From contig WGMT01000024.1 of assembly GCA_016124945.1 (NCBI GenBank), positions 62,001 through 126,000 on the forward strand: a DNA stretch of 64,000 bases. The letters are read 5' to 3'. The notes beneath the pieces are model-generated. The model was not told where the DNA came from and ran no database searches. It saw only the letters and a program-made list of their open reading frames with translations. The stretch is from a bacterium (lineage in GTDB: Bacteria > Chloroflexota > Anaerolineae > Caldilineales > Caldilineaceae). A program made the translations under genes and the position numbers. Of this stretch, positions 8,653 through 18,102 are shown one piece after another (position 1 is the first letter of the stretch; every line of letters begins with the position of its first letter).

Positions 8653-8755
8653 TCAGAGATGGACACGGATTTCAGGACTACCAGGACTGTAGAGAGGAAG
8701 TGCATTCTGTATTCATCTGAAAATCCTGAAGATCCGTGTAATCCGCGTCCTTATC
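8653..8755. repeat. Fold-back element, ACGGATTTCAGGA family
   Basis: GGACACGGATTTCAGGA (from 8659) pairs with TCCTGAAGATCCGTGTAATC and ending CGCGTCC near 8752. The same family appears at 24243-24330, 27948-28016, 40438-40630 and 42300-42390. From 8756 to 8915 I see no gene, only a CCCCTTCCCC / GGGGCTGGGG partial pairing. Confidence 0.65.
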
Positions 8756-8915
8756 TTCTCTGGCTTTGTGGCTCAATAAAATTCTAAAATCTCCTAACCC
8801 CTTCCCCGAAGGCTGTAGGCATGGGCTTCCACACGAGGCGAGAAGTTGTCTGTTCCCTTCTAGAAGGTACTTACGGGGCTGGGGCGAGGGGCGCCCACGC
8901 CAATTCACCACCAGG

Positions 8916-10844
8916 CTATCGGATCGCTGTCAGCACTTTTTCGGCGAATCTGGGCGAATAACAATCTTTGCCGCTGTTCTTAGCGCGGTAAAGCTCCTGA
9001 TCTGCCTGGTGGATCAGGTTTTCGTAGTCGCTGTGATCGGTAAGTTGTGCCAATCCTGCACTGAGTGTCACGGCGAGGGTGGGGTGCAGTGTATGCCACG
9101 GATAATCGCGCACCGCGTCTAGCAAACGTTCCGTGAGCACGCCGGCCGACTCAATTGAAAGGCCGGGGAAGATTACCACAAACTCTTCACCACCGTAGCG
9201 GGCAATCGTATCTACTGGGCGCAATGTATCCTGGAAGATGCGCGCCACCGTTCGCAGTACTTCATCGCCGGTGACATGTGAACAGCGATCATTGATCTCC
9301 TTGAAGTTGTCAACATCGCAGAGCATTACACTGAGGGCTCCCTTTTGCTTCTTTGTGTCGGCAATCTGTTGCGCCAATGTCTGATTGAGATATCGCCGGT
9401 TATAGACTTCGGTAAGGGGATCTAGCTTGCTCAGTTTTTCTAATTCAAGGTTGCGCTTTTCAAGTTCCGCCTTCGCCGATGCCAACGCTGCTTCGATAGC
9501 ATGACGTTTGGCAATCTGTTGTTCTAATTCGGCGCTGCGTAAGTAGAGCGTTTCGCGATCCTTTACGGCGCGCTCGGTTTCGAACCTGATCATCAATTCC
9601 AGGATCTGCTGTGTCGACGTCTGTTCTAAGTGCTCACGGTTCATGCGGTGGTAGAGTTCATGGTGGTGTAGCGCGTGTTCGTGATCGCCCACGGCTTTAT
9701 AGGCCAAATAGAGATTGCGGTGCAGCCATGCAAACGCGCCGACTGAGCGTCGAGTGGCCTGATGTAGGGTTTCAACCTGCTTGAAGCAGTCGATTGCTGC
9801 TTGATATTCGTGGGTGCGCAGGTAAATTTCACCTAATGCGTGTATCGCATCGGCATAGAATGTGGTGTTGCTTTGATCGTTAACCAAACCGTTTGTCGCA
9901 CACAATAAGGCGGAACGTGCAGCGCCAAAAATCTCCATGGCCACGTAGACACGTCCAATACCGATCTGGGTGATGCTGACTTGTGTGTGATCGCCGATTT
10001 TCTCGTGTAGTTTTAGGGCTTCGTGGTAGGTGTCCAACGCGCTGGGGTAGTTGCTCAACGACTCAAAAGCAATGCCCATATTGTAGAGTGCTTTAGCTGC
10101 TACCTGGGGATGTGCTTTACGCGAATTTCTTACCACTGTTCGATAGAGTTGAATCGCCTTGGTGAATTCATTCATATTGGCGTAAACGGCAGCAATGGCG
10201 TTGAGCAGTAAACTGTGCTCAAGGTGGCTGTCGGTATGAAAGAAGCGATCAAGTCGACTGAAGCCGAGTTTTTCGGCATGTTCAAGTGCCGTCATTAACT
10301 TTTGCATGGCATCGCCGAAGTTGCCCAGCCCGATGTGTGCTCGTCCTATCAAACGGCCGGTGCGGACCTCCCACTCGGACAAGCCCAGTTCCTGGTGAAT
10401 GGTGATCGATCGTTCCAAGGTTGAAAGGGCAGACGTGTACTCATGGGTACAGATCAGTGCCTCACCCAGTTCTACCAATGCCTCTCCCAAAAGGAGTTCG
10501 TCTCCTGCGGCCTCGCACAACGTGATGGCCTCGCGCAGGTAACCTGTCGTCTCCATGCAACCTTGATGTAATTGGTTGTAGCATGCGCCAACTGTTACCA
10601 GGCTACGCCGCAGAATGGCTTTGTCATTGTGCCGGCGCCCGAATTTTTCTGCCTCTCTTGCCAGCTTTAGTGAATGTTCAGGTCTGCGATGGCGTTGTGT
10701 CCAGGCAAGATTGTTATGCTCAACAATACGATCCGCAGAACCATCCTCAATTGGTGTCGCACAATGCAATGTTTGATAGTAGAAGATCATAGGGCAATGT
10801 CGGGAATATTGTGTTGGATTGAGATTGGCTGATTGAGACTGCAT
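8916..10844 (-). CDS. TPR-repeat diguanylate cyclase (GGDEF)
   Basis: About 640 residues. Roughly the first 430 form tetratricopeptide-type helical hairpins (for example 'ALYNMGIAFESLSNYPSAL', 'AIHALGEIYLRTHEYQAAI'). A coiled-coil linker follows ('ALASAKAELEKRNLELEKL'), then a GGDEF domain beginning 'LDPLTEVYNRRYL', with the active loop 'RYGGEEF'. GGEEF is a catalytically competent variant, so it should make cyclic di-GMP, with the TPR part probably sensing a protein partner. There is no membrane segment, so it is cytoplasmic. The start is uncertain: an in-frame TTG at 10910 and an ATG at 10790 are alternatives and none has a good ribosome site. Confidence 0.85.
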   Translation of the reverse strand: MQSQSANLNPTQYSRHCPMIFYYQTLHCATPIEDGSADRIVEHNNLAWTQRHRRPEHSLKLAREAEKFGRRHNDKAILRRSLVTVGACYNQLHQGCMETTGYLREAITLCEAAGDELLLGEALVELGEALICTHEYTSALSTLERSITIHQELGLSEWEVRTGRLIGRAHIGLGNFGDAMQKLMTALEHAEKLGFSRLDRFFHTDSHLEHSLLLNAIAAVYANMNEFTKAIQLYRTVVRNSRKAHPQVAAKALYNMGIAFESLSNYPSALDTYHEALKLHEKIGDHTQVSITQIGIGRVYVAMEIFGAARSALLCATNGLVNDQSNTTFYADAIHALGEIYLRTHEYQAAIDCFKQVETLHQATRRSVGAFAWLHRNLYLAYKAVGDHEHALHHHELYHRMNREHLEQTSTQQILELMIRFETERAVKDRETLYLRSAELEQQIAKRHAIEAALASAKAELEKRNLELEKLSKLDPLTEVYNRRYLNQTLAQQIADTKKQKGALSVMLCDVDNFKEINDRCSHVTGDEVLRTVARIFQDTLRPVDTIARYGGEEFVVIFPGLSIESAGVLTERLLDAVRDYPWHTLHPTLAVTLSAGLAQLTDHSDYENLIHQADQELYRAKNSGKDCYSPRFAEKVLTAIR

Positions 10845-11104
10845 GTACTGGCAAGACAAGTTGTATCGCGCTATGAAACTGAACCTTAAGGGTGAGGTTA
10901 TGGCTGCCAAAGGAGAATTGTCTGAAATTCTCTCCTGCCCGCATGATTACAGCGACGCAACAAAAAAGCACTGCATTACTATCGCAAAAAAAGCAATATA
11001 AGCAAATCGTGACAATTTCGTAGGATTTAGCCCTGTTCAATTGAGTTTTTACGAAACTGTTATGGTATTGAATCTTCAACCTACAATAGTGAAAGGAATA
11101 TTGC

Positions 11105-11959
11105 ATGTCTCGTCGTAAAGTATTGGTCTCCGGTGCATCCGGCTTGATTGCCGGCCTTCTGCTGCCCGCGCTTCGTGAACGCTACGATCTCACGCTCTTG
11201 GATGTAAAGAAAACCACTCGTAATGGCGATGAAGTGGAAGGGATCCAGATCGCAAACCTGGCAGACAGCAATCGCGATGTATACCGTCATCATTTTCGCG
11301 ATGTAGACGCCGTGGTACACCTGGGCTTTGTGGCCACACACGAAGCAAAAGAAGTGGATCGCTACTTCCAGAATGAGATGCTCAACGTTCAGATGGCGTA
11401 CAACGTCTATCAGGTTGCCTGGGAAGAGAACGTGCGACGTGTGGTCATGGCCAGTTCGAACCATGCGGCAGACTACTACGAACCCCTAATTTTGGCACAT
11501 CGCTGGGATTTTGTAACACCGGATATGCGCGCCCTGTCAGACAATTACTATGGCTGGGCGAAAGAGGTCTACGAGCACTTGGGGTTTGTCTTTGCTGTAG
11601 GCAAGGTAAACGGAAGCCCTCTGCAGAATGTACAGATCCGTATCGGTGGGCCGCGTGAAACAGATCTCGACGTCATCGAACTGGGGGATCTGGTGAGGAT
11701 GCGTCGTGCCCTGGCCGTCTACATCAGCCAACGGGATCTGGCGCAATTGGTGATCAAGAGCATCGAAACCGAAGACATTCAGGACGAACAAGGGGTGCCG
11801 TTCCAGATCGTCTACGGTATCAGCAACAACAACCAGGCGTTCTGGGGCCTGGCCAATGCACGGCGTGTTCTTGGCTACGAGCCTCAGGACAACAGCGAAC
11901 TGCGCTTCATCGACAAGATTCAGCAACACATCGCAGCCGCCGAGTCCAAATTGTCCTAA
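11105..11959 (+). CDS. NAD-dependent epimerase/dehydratase, uronate dehydrogenase-like
   Basis: This 284-residue extended short-chain dehydrogenase has the Rossmann motif 'VSGASGLIAGLLLPAL' (G-x-x-G-x-x-G) at residues 8-23 and the catalytic Y-x-x-x-K as 'YYGWAKEVYEHLG'. 'VMASSNHAADYY' matches the catalytic Ser region of uronate dehydrogenases and related sugar dehydrogenases. It probably oxidises or epimerises a sugar or uronic acid with NAD; the exact substrate is inferred only by family resemblance. GTGAAAGGAATATTGC gives a ribosome site before ATG 11105. It stands alone, ending in a strong terminator. Confidence 0.8.
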   Translation: MSRRKVLVSGASGLIAGLLLPALRERYDLTLLDVKKTTRNGDEVEGIQIANLADSNRDVYRHHFRDVDAVVHLGFVATHEAKEVDRYFQNEMLNVQMAYNVYQVAWEENVRRVVMASSNHAADYYEPLILAHRWDFVTPDMRALSDNYYGWAKEVYEHLGFVFAVGKVNGSPLQNVQIRIGGPRETDLDVIELGDLVRMRRALAVYISQRDLAQLVIKSIETEDIQDEQGVPFQIVYGISNNNQAFWGLANARRVLGYEPQDNSELRFIDKIQQHIAAAESKLS

Positions 11960-11973
11960 ATCGCTTTGATATT

Positions 11974-12023
11974 CATCAACAAAAAACCAGGGAGCTTGCA
12001 AGCTCCCTGGTTTTTTGTTGATG
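11974..12023. terminator. Bidirectional intrinsic terminator, perfect 50-base palindrome
   Basis: CATCAACAAAAAACCAGGGAGCTTG and its exact reverse complement abut with no spacer. The A6 tract on one side and T6 on the other let it end both the epimerase (rightward) and the 80-residue gene (leftward). Confidence 0.9.
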
Positions 12024-12033
12024 TAGGATTGTC

Positions 12034-12276
12034 TTACGCAGACGGCTTGGTTTCATCGACATTTTCGGTTTCGGTTGAGGCCGTCGCCTCAATGTCGACT
12101 GTCTTCGGCGCAACGGGCGCGGTTACATTTGACTCGTCTTTATTGACTTCTTCATTAAAACGCTCAATCGCCTGATGAACTTCGCGCCGACGTGCACCCA
12201 GTTTCTTCCCCAGCCCCTTCATAAACCCATCGAGCATACTATCTTTTGGCGACACGGCTTGTCTCCGTTTCGGCAT
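12034..12276 (-). CDS. Small charged hypothetical protein
   Basis: This 80-residue protein has a basic, helical first half ('MLDGFMKGLGKKLGARRREV') and an acidic Glu/Thr/Val-rich tail that looks disordered. No signal, membrane segment or known motif is seen. It reads leftward into the bidirectional terminator at 11974-12023, and it lies just downstream of the tRNA cluster terminator, so it needs its own promoter in 12277-12340. It could be a nucleic-acid or ribosome-associated accessory protein, but nothing in the sequence proves that. Confidence 0.6.
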   Translation of the reverse strand: MPKRRQAVSPKDSMLDGFMKGLGKKLGARRREVHQAIERFNEEVNKDESNVTAPVAPKTVDIEATASTETENVDETKPSA

Positions 12277-12346
12277 TGAACAATTGACACAGGATTCTTA
12301 GTTTCATATAGACGGCCAAAAAACGCAAGTGAGGTGCCAAAAAAAG

Positions 12347-12377
12347 AAGCCCCCCGAATCTTAGATTCGGGGGGCTT
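12347..12377 (-). terminator. Intrinsic terminator of the tRNA cluster
   Basis: AAGCCCCCCGAATC (12347-12360) pairs perfectly with GATTCGGGGGGCTT (12364-12377). In the leftward direction it is followed by a T-rich tract (complement of 12339-12345), directly after tRNA-Arg. Confidence 0.9.
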
Positions 12378-12378
12378 G

Positions 12379-12451
12379 TACGCCCGGTAGGATTTGAACC
12401 TACGACCCTTAGCTCCGCAAGCTAATGCTCTATCCACTGAGCTACGGGCGC
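12379..12451 (-). tRNA. tRNA-Arg (anticodon GCG)
   Basis: Read leftward: acceptor GCGCCCG pairs with CGGGCGT (one G-T), TAGCTC begins the D arm, and the anticodon stem TTAGC/GCTAA holds the loop TTGCGGA, so the anticodon is GCG (Arg, codons CGC/CGT). The T arm is GTAGG-TTCAAAT-CCTAC. CCA is not encoded. Length 73. Most bacteria read this box with an ACG anticodon, so GCG is notable. Confidence 0.92.
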
Positions 12452-12455
12452 ATAA

Positions 12456-12549
<94 letters not shown>

Positions 12550-12587
12550 TCACGCACAATCTGCAATTTTGGTGTCAGCCTGCGAAC

Positions 12588-12676
<89 letters not shown>

Positions 12677-12709
12677 AGGCCGAAAGACTTCGTCCGCACT
12701 GACTGAAGC

Positions 12710-12738
12710 AGTATACATGGCTGTGCCCAGACTGTCAA
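12710..12738 (-). promoter_or_regulatory. Sigma-70-type promoter of the tRNA cluster
   Basis: On the minus strand, TTGACA (12733-12738) and TATACT (12710-12715) are separated by exactly 17 bases. It ends 33 bases upstream of tRNA-Ser(TGA). Confidence 0.85.
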
Positions 12739-13048
12739 ATTCTTTACTCCTATAGCTGCATCACATTCTCAGCATCCGCGCCAGGATTCACCCGTGCGTC
12801 GCCATTGTCATTGCGCGTGGCGTGGCCACACCCTCGGGTGGCTATTTCGTTGTTTACCTGCACGAGGGCGTGCTCTCCCGGCGGATATTCAAGTGTCAGC
12901 TATCTTCTGTGTTTCTCGCAGACTACTGGGCTTGAGCGGTTTGGACAGACAGCGTAATACATGAAGTGTTCGTGAAATTCGTGACAAAGTGCCCTCTCTG
13001 CTACACTAGATTGGATCGCTATCGCCACTGTTTTCTGGAGCCTGTGCA
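12739..13048. other. Gap without a recognisable gene
   Basis: About 310 bases between the tRNA promoter and the MFS gene. I see no convincing frame. Near the right end TCGTGA, 17 bases, then TACACT (about 12982-13010) could be a weak promoter for the MFS gene. The middle has a partly self-complementary CACCCG/CGGGTG stretch. Confidence 0.4.
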
Positions 13049-14215
13049 ATGACCGCTACCTTTGTCCGTGATCGCTTTACCTGGCTGGCCTATGGCATGT
13101 TGGCCTACTTCGCCTACTTACAAGCCTCTCTTGGTCCTGCCATTCCTTTTCTGCGCCAGGAATTAAACTTGAGTTACACCGTGGCCGGTTTTCATGCCAG
13201 CGCCATGGCCCTGGGCATGATCGCCGCCGGCCTCAGCGCTGATCTTGCCGCCCGCCGCTGGGGACGTACCCGCGTCTTCTGGTTCGGCGGCGCGGGGATG
13301 GCCCTGGGCGCGCTGTCTCTCGTCTTCGCCGGCAGCGCGATCTTTACCGTCCTCGGCGCAGGGATCCTGGGCGCCCTGGGCGCCCTGCTCGTCATCATGA
13401 TTCAATCCACCTTGTCGGCGCGCCATGGCCCGATGCGGGCGACGGCGATTACCGAATCCAACGTCGTGGCCGCCGTCGGTGCACTGGCTGCACCGTCGTT
13501 GGTTGGCGGTTTTCAGGTAGTCGGCTTGGGCTGGCGGATGGCGTTCATCTTAGGCGCGCTGCTCTGGTTGGTCGCTTTTTGGCAATTCCGCCACACAGCC
13601 ATCCCCGAAAGGACAGATCGCGCCGGGCCGATTTCGGCCCGCCGGGACAGGCCAACCAGTGAGCGCTTGCCCGCCACCTTCTGGGTGTTCTGGTCTGTCA
13701 TCTTTGCCGCAGTTGCCATGGAGTGGTGCATAGGTTTCTGGGGTGCAGAATTTATGGAAAGCACCACCAATTTGTCACGTGCAGCAGCCTCTAGTGCCAT
13801 GAGCGTCTTCTTTGGCGCGATCGTAGTGGGCCGTTTTGCCGGCAGCCAATTGACCCGACGCTACGAAAGTACCACGCTGCTCCTGGTTGCGCTGCTCCTC
13901 GTCGGTGTGGGCTTTCCCTTCTTCTGGTTGGCGCCGTCGATCCCTTTGATGTTGGGGGGGCTTTTCGTCGCTGGGCTGGGCCTTGCCAACTTATTCCCTT
14001 TGACAGCCTCGGTGGCGATTGGGATTGCCAGTGAACTGGCCGACACAGCCAGTGCTCGCCTTGCCATGGGTGCTGGACTCGCCATCCTCATCGCTCCTCA
14101 GATCCTGGGCACCTTGGCCGACCAAGTAGGTATCCAGACAGCGTATGGTGTTGTTATGGTTCTCTGGGCGGGGGCCATGGTGACAACGTTGATCGCGCGG
14201 CGAATGAGCAGGTGA
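13049..14215 (+). CDS. Major facilitator superfamily transporter
   Basis: This 388-residue protein has about 12 hydrophobic segments in two halves. The loop after segment 2 reads 'SADLAARRWGRTRVFWFGG', a variant of the MFS motif A (G-x-L-a-D-r-x-G-r-k/r), and the second half has 'LTRRYESTTLLLV' at the matching place. A hydrophilic loop of about 25 residues around residue 200 joins the halves. The cargo cannot be told. CTGGAGC precedes ATG 13049. No partner gene is cotranscribed; ackA downstream has its own promoter. Confidence 0.88.
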   Translation: MTATFVRDRFTWLAYGMLAYFAYLQASLGPAIPFLRQELNLSYTVAGFHASAMALGMIAAGLSADLAARRWGRTRVFWFGGAGMALGALSLVFAGSAIFTVLGAGILGALGALLVIMIQSTLSARHGPMRATAITESNVVAAVGALAAPSLVGGFQVVGLGWRMAFILGALLWLVAFWQFRHTAIPERTDRAGPISARRDRPTSERLPATFWVFWSVIFAAVAMEWCIGFWGAEFMESTTNLSRAAASSAMSVFFGAIVVGRFAGSQLTRRYESTTLLLVALLLVGVGFPFFWLAPSIPLMLGGLFVAGLGLANLFPLTASVAIGIASELADTASARLAMGAGLAILIAPQILGTLADQVGIQTAYGVVMVLWAGAMVTTLIARRMSR

Positions 14216-14274
14216 CAAGATGAGCAGGTGGGCAGGTGATCGTTCGAATGCTAACGTTCTGTACAACCAAAGAT

Positions 14275-14326
14275 GATGGGATGATGGGATCCTAAATCGC
14301 GGTGATCGTGATCCCATCATCCCATC
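14275..14326. repeat. GATGATGGGATC hairpin
   Basis: Perfect 17-base arms GATGGGATGATGGGATC (14275-14291) and its reverse complement (14310-14326), 18-base loop, no T tract. The GATGATGGG motif recurs in hairpins at 27047-27087 and 28575-28635. Confidence 0.65.
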
Positions 14327-14376
14327 GTCTCGTGTTACACAATCAACGTGTCACCCCCTCACCCCTTCATCCGCCA

Positions 14377-14405
14377 TTGAACACTCTTCCGTCGCTCGTT
14401 ATAAT
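14377..14405 (+). promoter_or_regulatory. Sigma-70-type promoter of ackA-pta
   Basis: TTGAAC (14377-14382), a 17-base spacer, then a perfect TATAAT (14400-14405), 38 bases before the ackA start. Confidence 0.8.
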
Positions 14406-14443
14406 AGACATCCAACCATCCTTCTTTGTGAAAGCGTTCTGCT

Positions 14444-15649
14444 ATGCAATCAAATGTGCTTGTCATCAATTGTGGGAGTTCGTCTATCAAGTTTGCCTTA
14501 ATCGATGCCGATGCCGGTGTGGAGTGGGTCAGTGGTCTGGCTGAGCGGCTTGGCCAGCCCGAAGCGCTGCTCACGTGGAAGATCGACGGCGCAAAGGAGA
14601 GTGAAGCCATCGTCAATGCCGATCATCGCGGTGCCATGCAAGCCATCATCGCCCGTCTACAAGATGTCGTGCTGCATCGCTACGGCGAAACGCTTACAGC
14701 GCGCCTTGCCGGAATCGGCCATCGGGTTGTCCACGGCGGTGAGTCCTTCACTGCGTCCACGCTGATCAACCAAGATGTGCTGGCCGAGATCAAGCGGGTG
14801 AGCCATCTGGCGCCGCTGCACAACCCGGCCAACGTCCTCGGCATTGAGACAGCGCAGGCGCTCTTCCCGCAACTGCCCCAGGTAGCAGTATTCGATACGG
14901 CCTTCCACCAGACCATGCCTCGGCAGGCTTTTCTCTACGCCGTGCCCTACACCTATTACACCGAATTGGGCGTGCGACGTTACGGCTTCCACGGCACCAG
15001 CCATCGCTATGTCACCCGTCGAGCCGCCGAACTGTTGGAGCGCCCTTACGAAGAATTGGCGTTGATCAGCGCGCATCTGGGTAATGGGTGCAGCGCCGCC
15101 GCTGTCCTCAACGGAAAGAGCGTGGACACGACGATGGGCCTCACGCCTCTGGAGGGGCTCGTCATGGGCACACGCAGTGGCGACGTCGATCCCAGCCTAC
15201 ACGAGTTTCTGGCCGGGCAATTGGGTGTGGGTTTAGGTGAAGTTACACAGATCCTGAACAAGAAGAGCGGACTGTTGGGGCTTTCAGATCTGAACAACGA
15301 CATGCGCTCGTTGGAAACCGCCGCCGCGCAAGGACACGAACAGGCTCAGCTCGCCATCGACGTCTTCTGCTATCGGCTAGCCAAATACCTAGCCGCGTTG
15401 GCAGTGCCGCTGGGGCGGCTGGATGCTATCATTTTTACAGGCGGGATCGGCGAAAATTCCGCCTCTGTGCGCGCGAGGACGCTGGCACAACTCGCCATCC
15501 TCGGCGTGCGTACAGATGAATCACGCAATCAAAATCACGGGCGCCTAAGCAATGGCCGTATCACCCAAGACAGCAGCACCGTTGCCCTCGTCGTCCCAAC
15601 CAATGAAGAAGCCATGATCGCCGCCGATACAATCACACTTGTGCGGTGA
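14444..15649 (+). CDS. ackA: Acetate kinase
   Basis: This 401-residue protein converts acetyl phosphate plus ADP to acetate plus ATP (reversibly) in the cytoplasm. Family marks are present in order: 'VINCGSSSIKFALI' at the N-terminus, 'GHRVVHGGE', 'VFDTAFHQTMP' carrying the catalytic Asp, 'ISAHLGNGCSAAAV' for phosphate binding, 'MGTRSGDVDP', and 'FTGGIGENS' near the end. The length is usual for AckA (about 400). pta follows 21 bases after the stop, so the pair is an operon for fermentative ATP formation or acetate uptake. A clear promoter lies upstream. Confidence 0.97.
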   Translation: MQSNVLVINCGSSSIKFALIDADAGVEWVSGLAERLGQPEALLTWKIDGAKESEAIVNADHRGAMQAIIARLQDVVLHRYGETLTARLAGIGHRVVHGGESFTASTLINQDVLAEIKRVSHLAPLHNPANVLGIETAQALFPQLPQVAVFDTAFHQTMPRQAFLYAVPYTYYTELGVRRYGFHGTSHRYVTRRAAELLERPYEELALISAHLGNGCSAAAVLNGKSVDTTMGLTPLEGLVMGTRSGDVDPSLHEFLAGQLGVGLGEVTQILNKKSGLLGLSDLNNDMRSLETAAAQGHEQAQLAIDVFCYRLAKYLAALAVPLGRLDAIIFTGGIGENSASVRARTLAQLAILGVRTDESRNQNHGRLSNGRITQDSSTVALVVPTNEEAMIAADTITLVR

Positions 15650-15670
15650 CCGTAGCCGAAGGGGAATCGT

Positions 15671-17863
15671 ATGACAACCTCGAAGCACACACTTTTTGTC
15701 GCACCCACAAGCGTCGGCGTGGGCCTCACTTCTGTAACCCTGGGCCTCGTCCGCGCCCTGGATCGCGTTGGTCTGCGCGTGGGCTTCTACAAGCCCATCG
15801 CCCAACCAACCGGACGGCAGGAAGGACCTGAACGTTCCACCCATTTTGTGCGTCAGACGACGCCGCTCAACCCACCGACCCCCATCGATATCCTCCACGC
15901 CCAGCAGTTGATCAGCGAAGGCCAAAAGGATCAACTGATGGAGGAGATTGTCGGCGCTTATCATGAGGCCGCCGAAAATGCCGATGTGGTGGTGGTGGAA
16001 GGGCTGGTGCCTACCGGCTCAGAAAGCTATGCCGATCAACTCAACGCAGACATCGCCCGCACCCTCGACGCCGAAATCATCCTGGTGACTTCAGGCAACA
16101 ATCAGTCGTCGGGAGAGTTGACCGACCGCATTGAACTGGCTGCCCGTGTTTTTGGCGGCATCAACGATCCGAAAATGCTCGGTTGCATTGTCAACAAGGT
16201 CAACGTTCCTCGCCAGACAGGCATTGCCGTCACACCCGATGTGATGCCCGAATTTGGGCAGCGCACCGGCGCCAATCAGGATTCGCATAGCGCCATTGCA
16301 CAGTCTTGCTCCGTCTTTCAAAATTCTAACTTTCACCTCGTCGGTTGCATTCCGTGGAAACAAGAATTGGTGGCGCCACGCACCAGCGACATTGCCGCCT
16401 ACCTTAAGGCCAAAGTCATCAACCCGGGCTTGATGGAGCAGCGCCGTATCACCAAAATCGCCGTTTGTGCGCGCACCGCCGCCAACATGAGCAGCGCACT
16501 GCGCCCCGGCATCCTCATCGTTACGCCAGGCGACCGCGACGATGTGATCCTGGCGACATGTATGGCCGCGTTGAACGGTGTGCCATTGCCCGCGTTGTTG
16601 CTCACCAGCGGCATCCGCCCTGATCCCCGAATCATGGATCTGTGCGAACGTGCCTTTGATACGGGCATGCCCCTGCTGTTGGTGGAAGACGACACTTACC
16701 TCACCGCTACCAATCTGCAACAGTTCAACCCAGAAGTGCCGCTTGATGATCTGGAACGCGTGGAATGGGTAATGGACTTTGTCGCCCGTCACCTGGACAC
16801 TGAATGGCTGCAACAGCGCATCAGCATCAGCCGTGAGCCGCGCCTGTCGCCGGCGGCTTTCCGCCATCGCATTACGCAGCGAGCGCGCGAAGTACGTCAG
16901 CGTATCGTCCTCCCCGAAGGTGACGAGCCGCGCACAGTGCGCGCCGCCGCTTTCTGCCAGGAACGTGGGATAGCCCAGTGCGTGCTGATCGGCAATCCGC
17001 ATGAGATCCAGCGTGTAGCCGAGGCGCAGGGCGTCACCTTGCCCGATTCTATCGAGATCATCGATCCGGATCCGGTTCGTCAGCAGTATGTCGATCCACT
17101 GGTGGATTTGCGTAAGCACAAGGGGCTGACTGTCCCCGTGGCTGAGAAGTATCTCGAAGACAACGTCCTTCTTGCCACCATGATGCTGGCCCTGGGCGAA
17201 GTGGACGGCCTCGTCTCCGGCGCCGTGCATACCACCGCCAACACAGTACGCCCTGCGCTCCAGTTGATCAAGACCAGCCCCGACGCCAAGATCGTGTCGT
17301 CGGTCTTCTTCATGCTCTTGCCTGAGCAGGTGCTTGTCTACGGTGACTGTGCCATCAACCCTGATCCTAATGCCGAGGAACTGGCCGACATTGCGATCCA
17401 AAGCGCCGATACCGCAGCGGCCTTCGGCGTCTCTCCACGCATCGCCATGATCAGCTACAGCACAGGTACTTCGGGCGAAGGCAGCGACGTAGACAAGGTG
17501 CGCAACGCCACCGAGATTGCTCGCCGTCAACGCCCCGATCTGCTCATCGATGGCCCGCTGCAATACGATGCCGCCGCCATTGAGTCGGTGGCGCAGAAGA
17601 AAGCGCCCGACAGTCCTGTGGCCGGGCGCGCCACTGTCTTCATCTTCCCTGATCTGAATACTGGCAATACCACTTACAAAGCAGTGCAGCGCAGTGCCAA
17701 TGTCATCAGCATTGGCCCTGTCTTGCAGGGGTTGCGCAAACCTGTCAACGATCTTTCACGCGGCGCCCTGGTGGATGATATTATTTACACGATTGCCGTC
17801 ACCGCGATTCAGGCCGAGCAGGCCACACAGAAGCAGCGCCTGGCCCAACCAGTGCTTAGCTGA
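15671..17863 (+). CDS. pta: Phosphate acetyltransferase, long form
   Basis: This 730-residue protein moves an acetyl group between CoA and phosphate, coupled to AckA. The N-terminal third (about 1-220) is a BioD/CobQ-like P-loop domain ('VAPTSVGVGLTSVTLGLVRAL'; the usual Lys of the P-loop is not evident). About 230-350 is a DRTGG-type domain, and about 390-720 the catalytic PTA domain ('RIVLPEGDEPRTVRAA', 'GAVHTTANTVRPALQ', 'FPDLNTGNTTYKAVQR'). This matches the long Pta class of enterics, in which the front end has a regulatory role. GAAGGGG precedes ATG 15671. A hairpin at 17926-17966 ends the operon. Confidence 0.96.
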   Translation: MTTSKHTLFVAPTSVGVGLTSVTLGLVRALDRVGLRVGFYKPIAQPTGRQEGPERSTHFVRQTTPLNPPTPIDILHAQQLISEGQKDQLMEEIVGAYHEAAENADVVVVEGLVPTGSESYADQLNADIARTLDAEIILVTSGNNQSSGELTDRIELAARVFGGINDPKMLGCIVNKVNVPRQTGIAVTPDVMPEFGQRTGANQDSHSAIAQSCSVFQNSNFHLVGCIPWKQELVAPRTSDIAAYLKAKVINPGLMEQRRITKIAVCARTAANMSSALRPGILIVTPGDRDDVILATCMAALNGVPLPALLLTSGIRPDPRIMDLCERAFDTGMPLLLVEDDTYLTATNLQQFNPEVPLDDLERVEWVMDFVARHLDTEWLQQRISISREPRLSPAAFRHRITQRAREVRQRIVLPEGDEPRTVRAAAFCQERGIAQCVLIGNPHEIQRVAEAQGVTLPDSIEIIDPDPVRQQYVDPLVDLRKHKGLTVPVAEKYLEDNVLLATMMLALGEVDGLVSGAVHTTANTVRPALQLIKTSPDAKIVSSVFFMLLPEQVLVYGDCAINPDPNAEELADIAIQSADTAAAFGVSPRIAMISYSTGTSGEGSDVDKVRNATEIARRQRPDLLIDGPLQYDAAAIESVAQKKAPDSPVAGRATVFIFPDLNTGNTTYKAVQRSANVISIGPVLQGLRKPVNDLSRGALVDDIIYTIAVTAIQAEQATQKQRLAQPVLS

Positions 17864-17925
17864 ACCAAGCCATGTTTGTCGCAGTGTTTTGTAAAAACTG
17901 CGGATATGACTGCCGTTGAATTTGT

Positions 17926-17966
17926 AACATCAGTGCGCTGGGCATAATGTCCAGCGCACTGATGTT
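17926..17966 (+). terminator. Terminator-like hairpin after pta
   Basis: Perfect 16-base arms AACATCAGTGCGCTGG (17926-17941) and CCAGCGCACTGATGTT (17951-17966) with a 9-base loop. The T tract is weak, so it may work as an RNA-stabilising end or with Rho. Confidence 0.65.
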
Positions 17967-18102
17967 GCAGCGTAAAAACTTCTGTTTTGTGAATAAGGGG
18001 AATGCCTACTCTTTTGTTATTGATCTTTAGTGATAAAATAAGGGCTCGTGTGCAGAACCCCATCCACCATTTGGAAAAGTACCACGTAAAAGGAGGCAGC
18101 CT

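Noticed and set aside
8398-8705. Minus-strand frames with 'SSVSSVSSVSSV' repeats
   Set aside because: They translate the GAGGACACA tandem repeat.
16091-17563. 490-residue minus-strand frame
   Set aside because: It lies opposite pta, whose motifs are unambiguous; the frame arises from codon bias.
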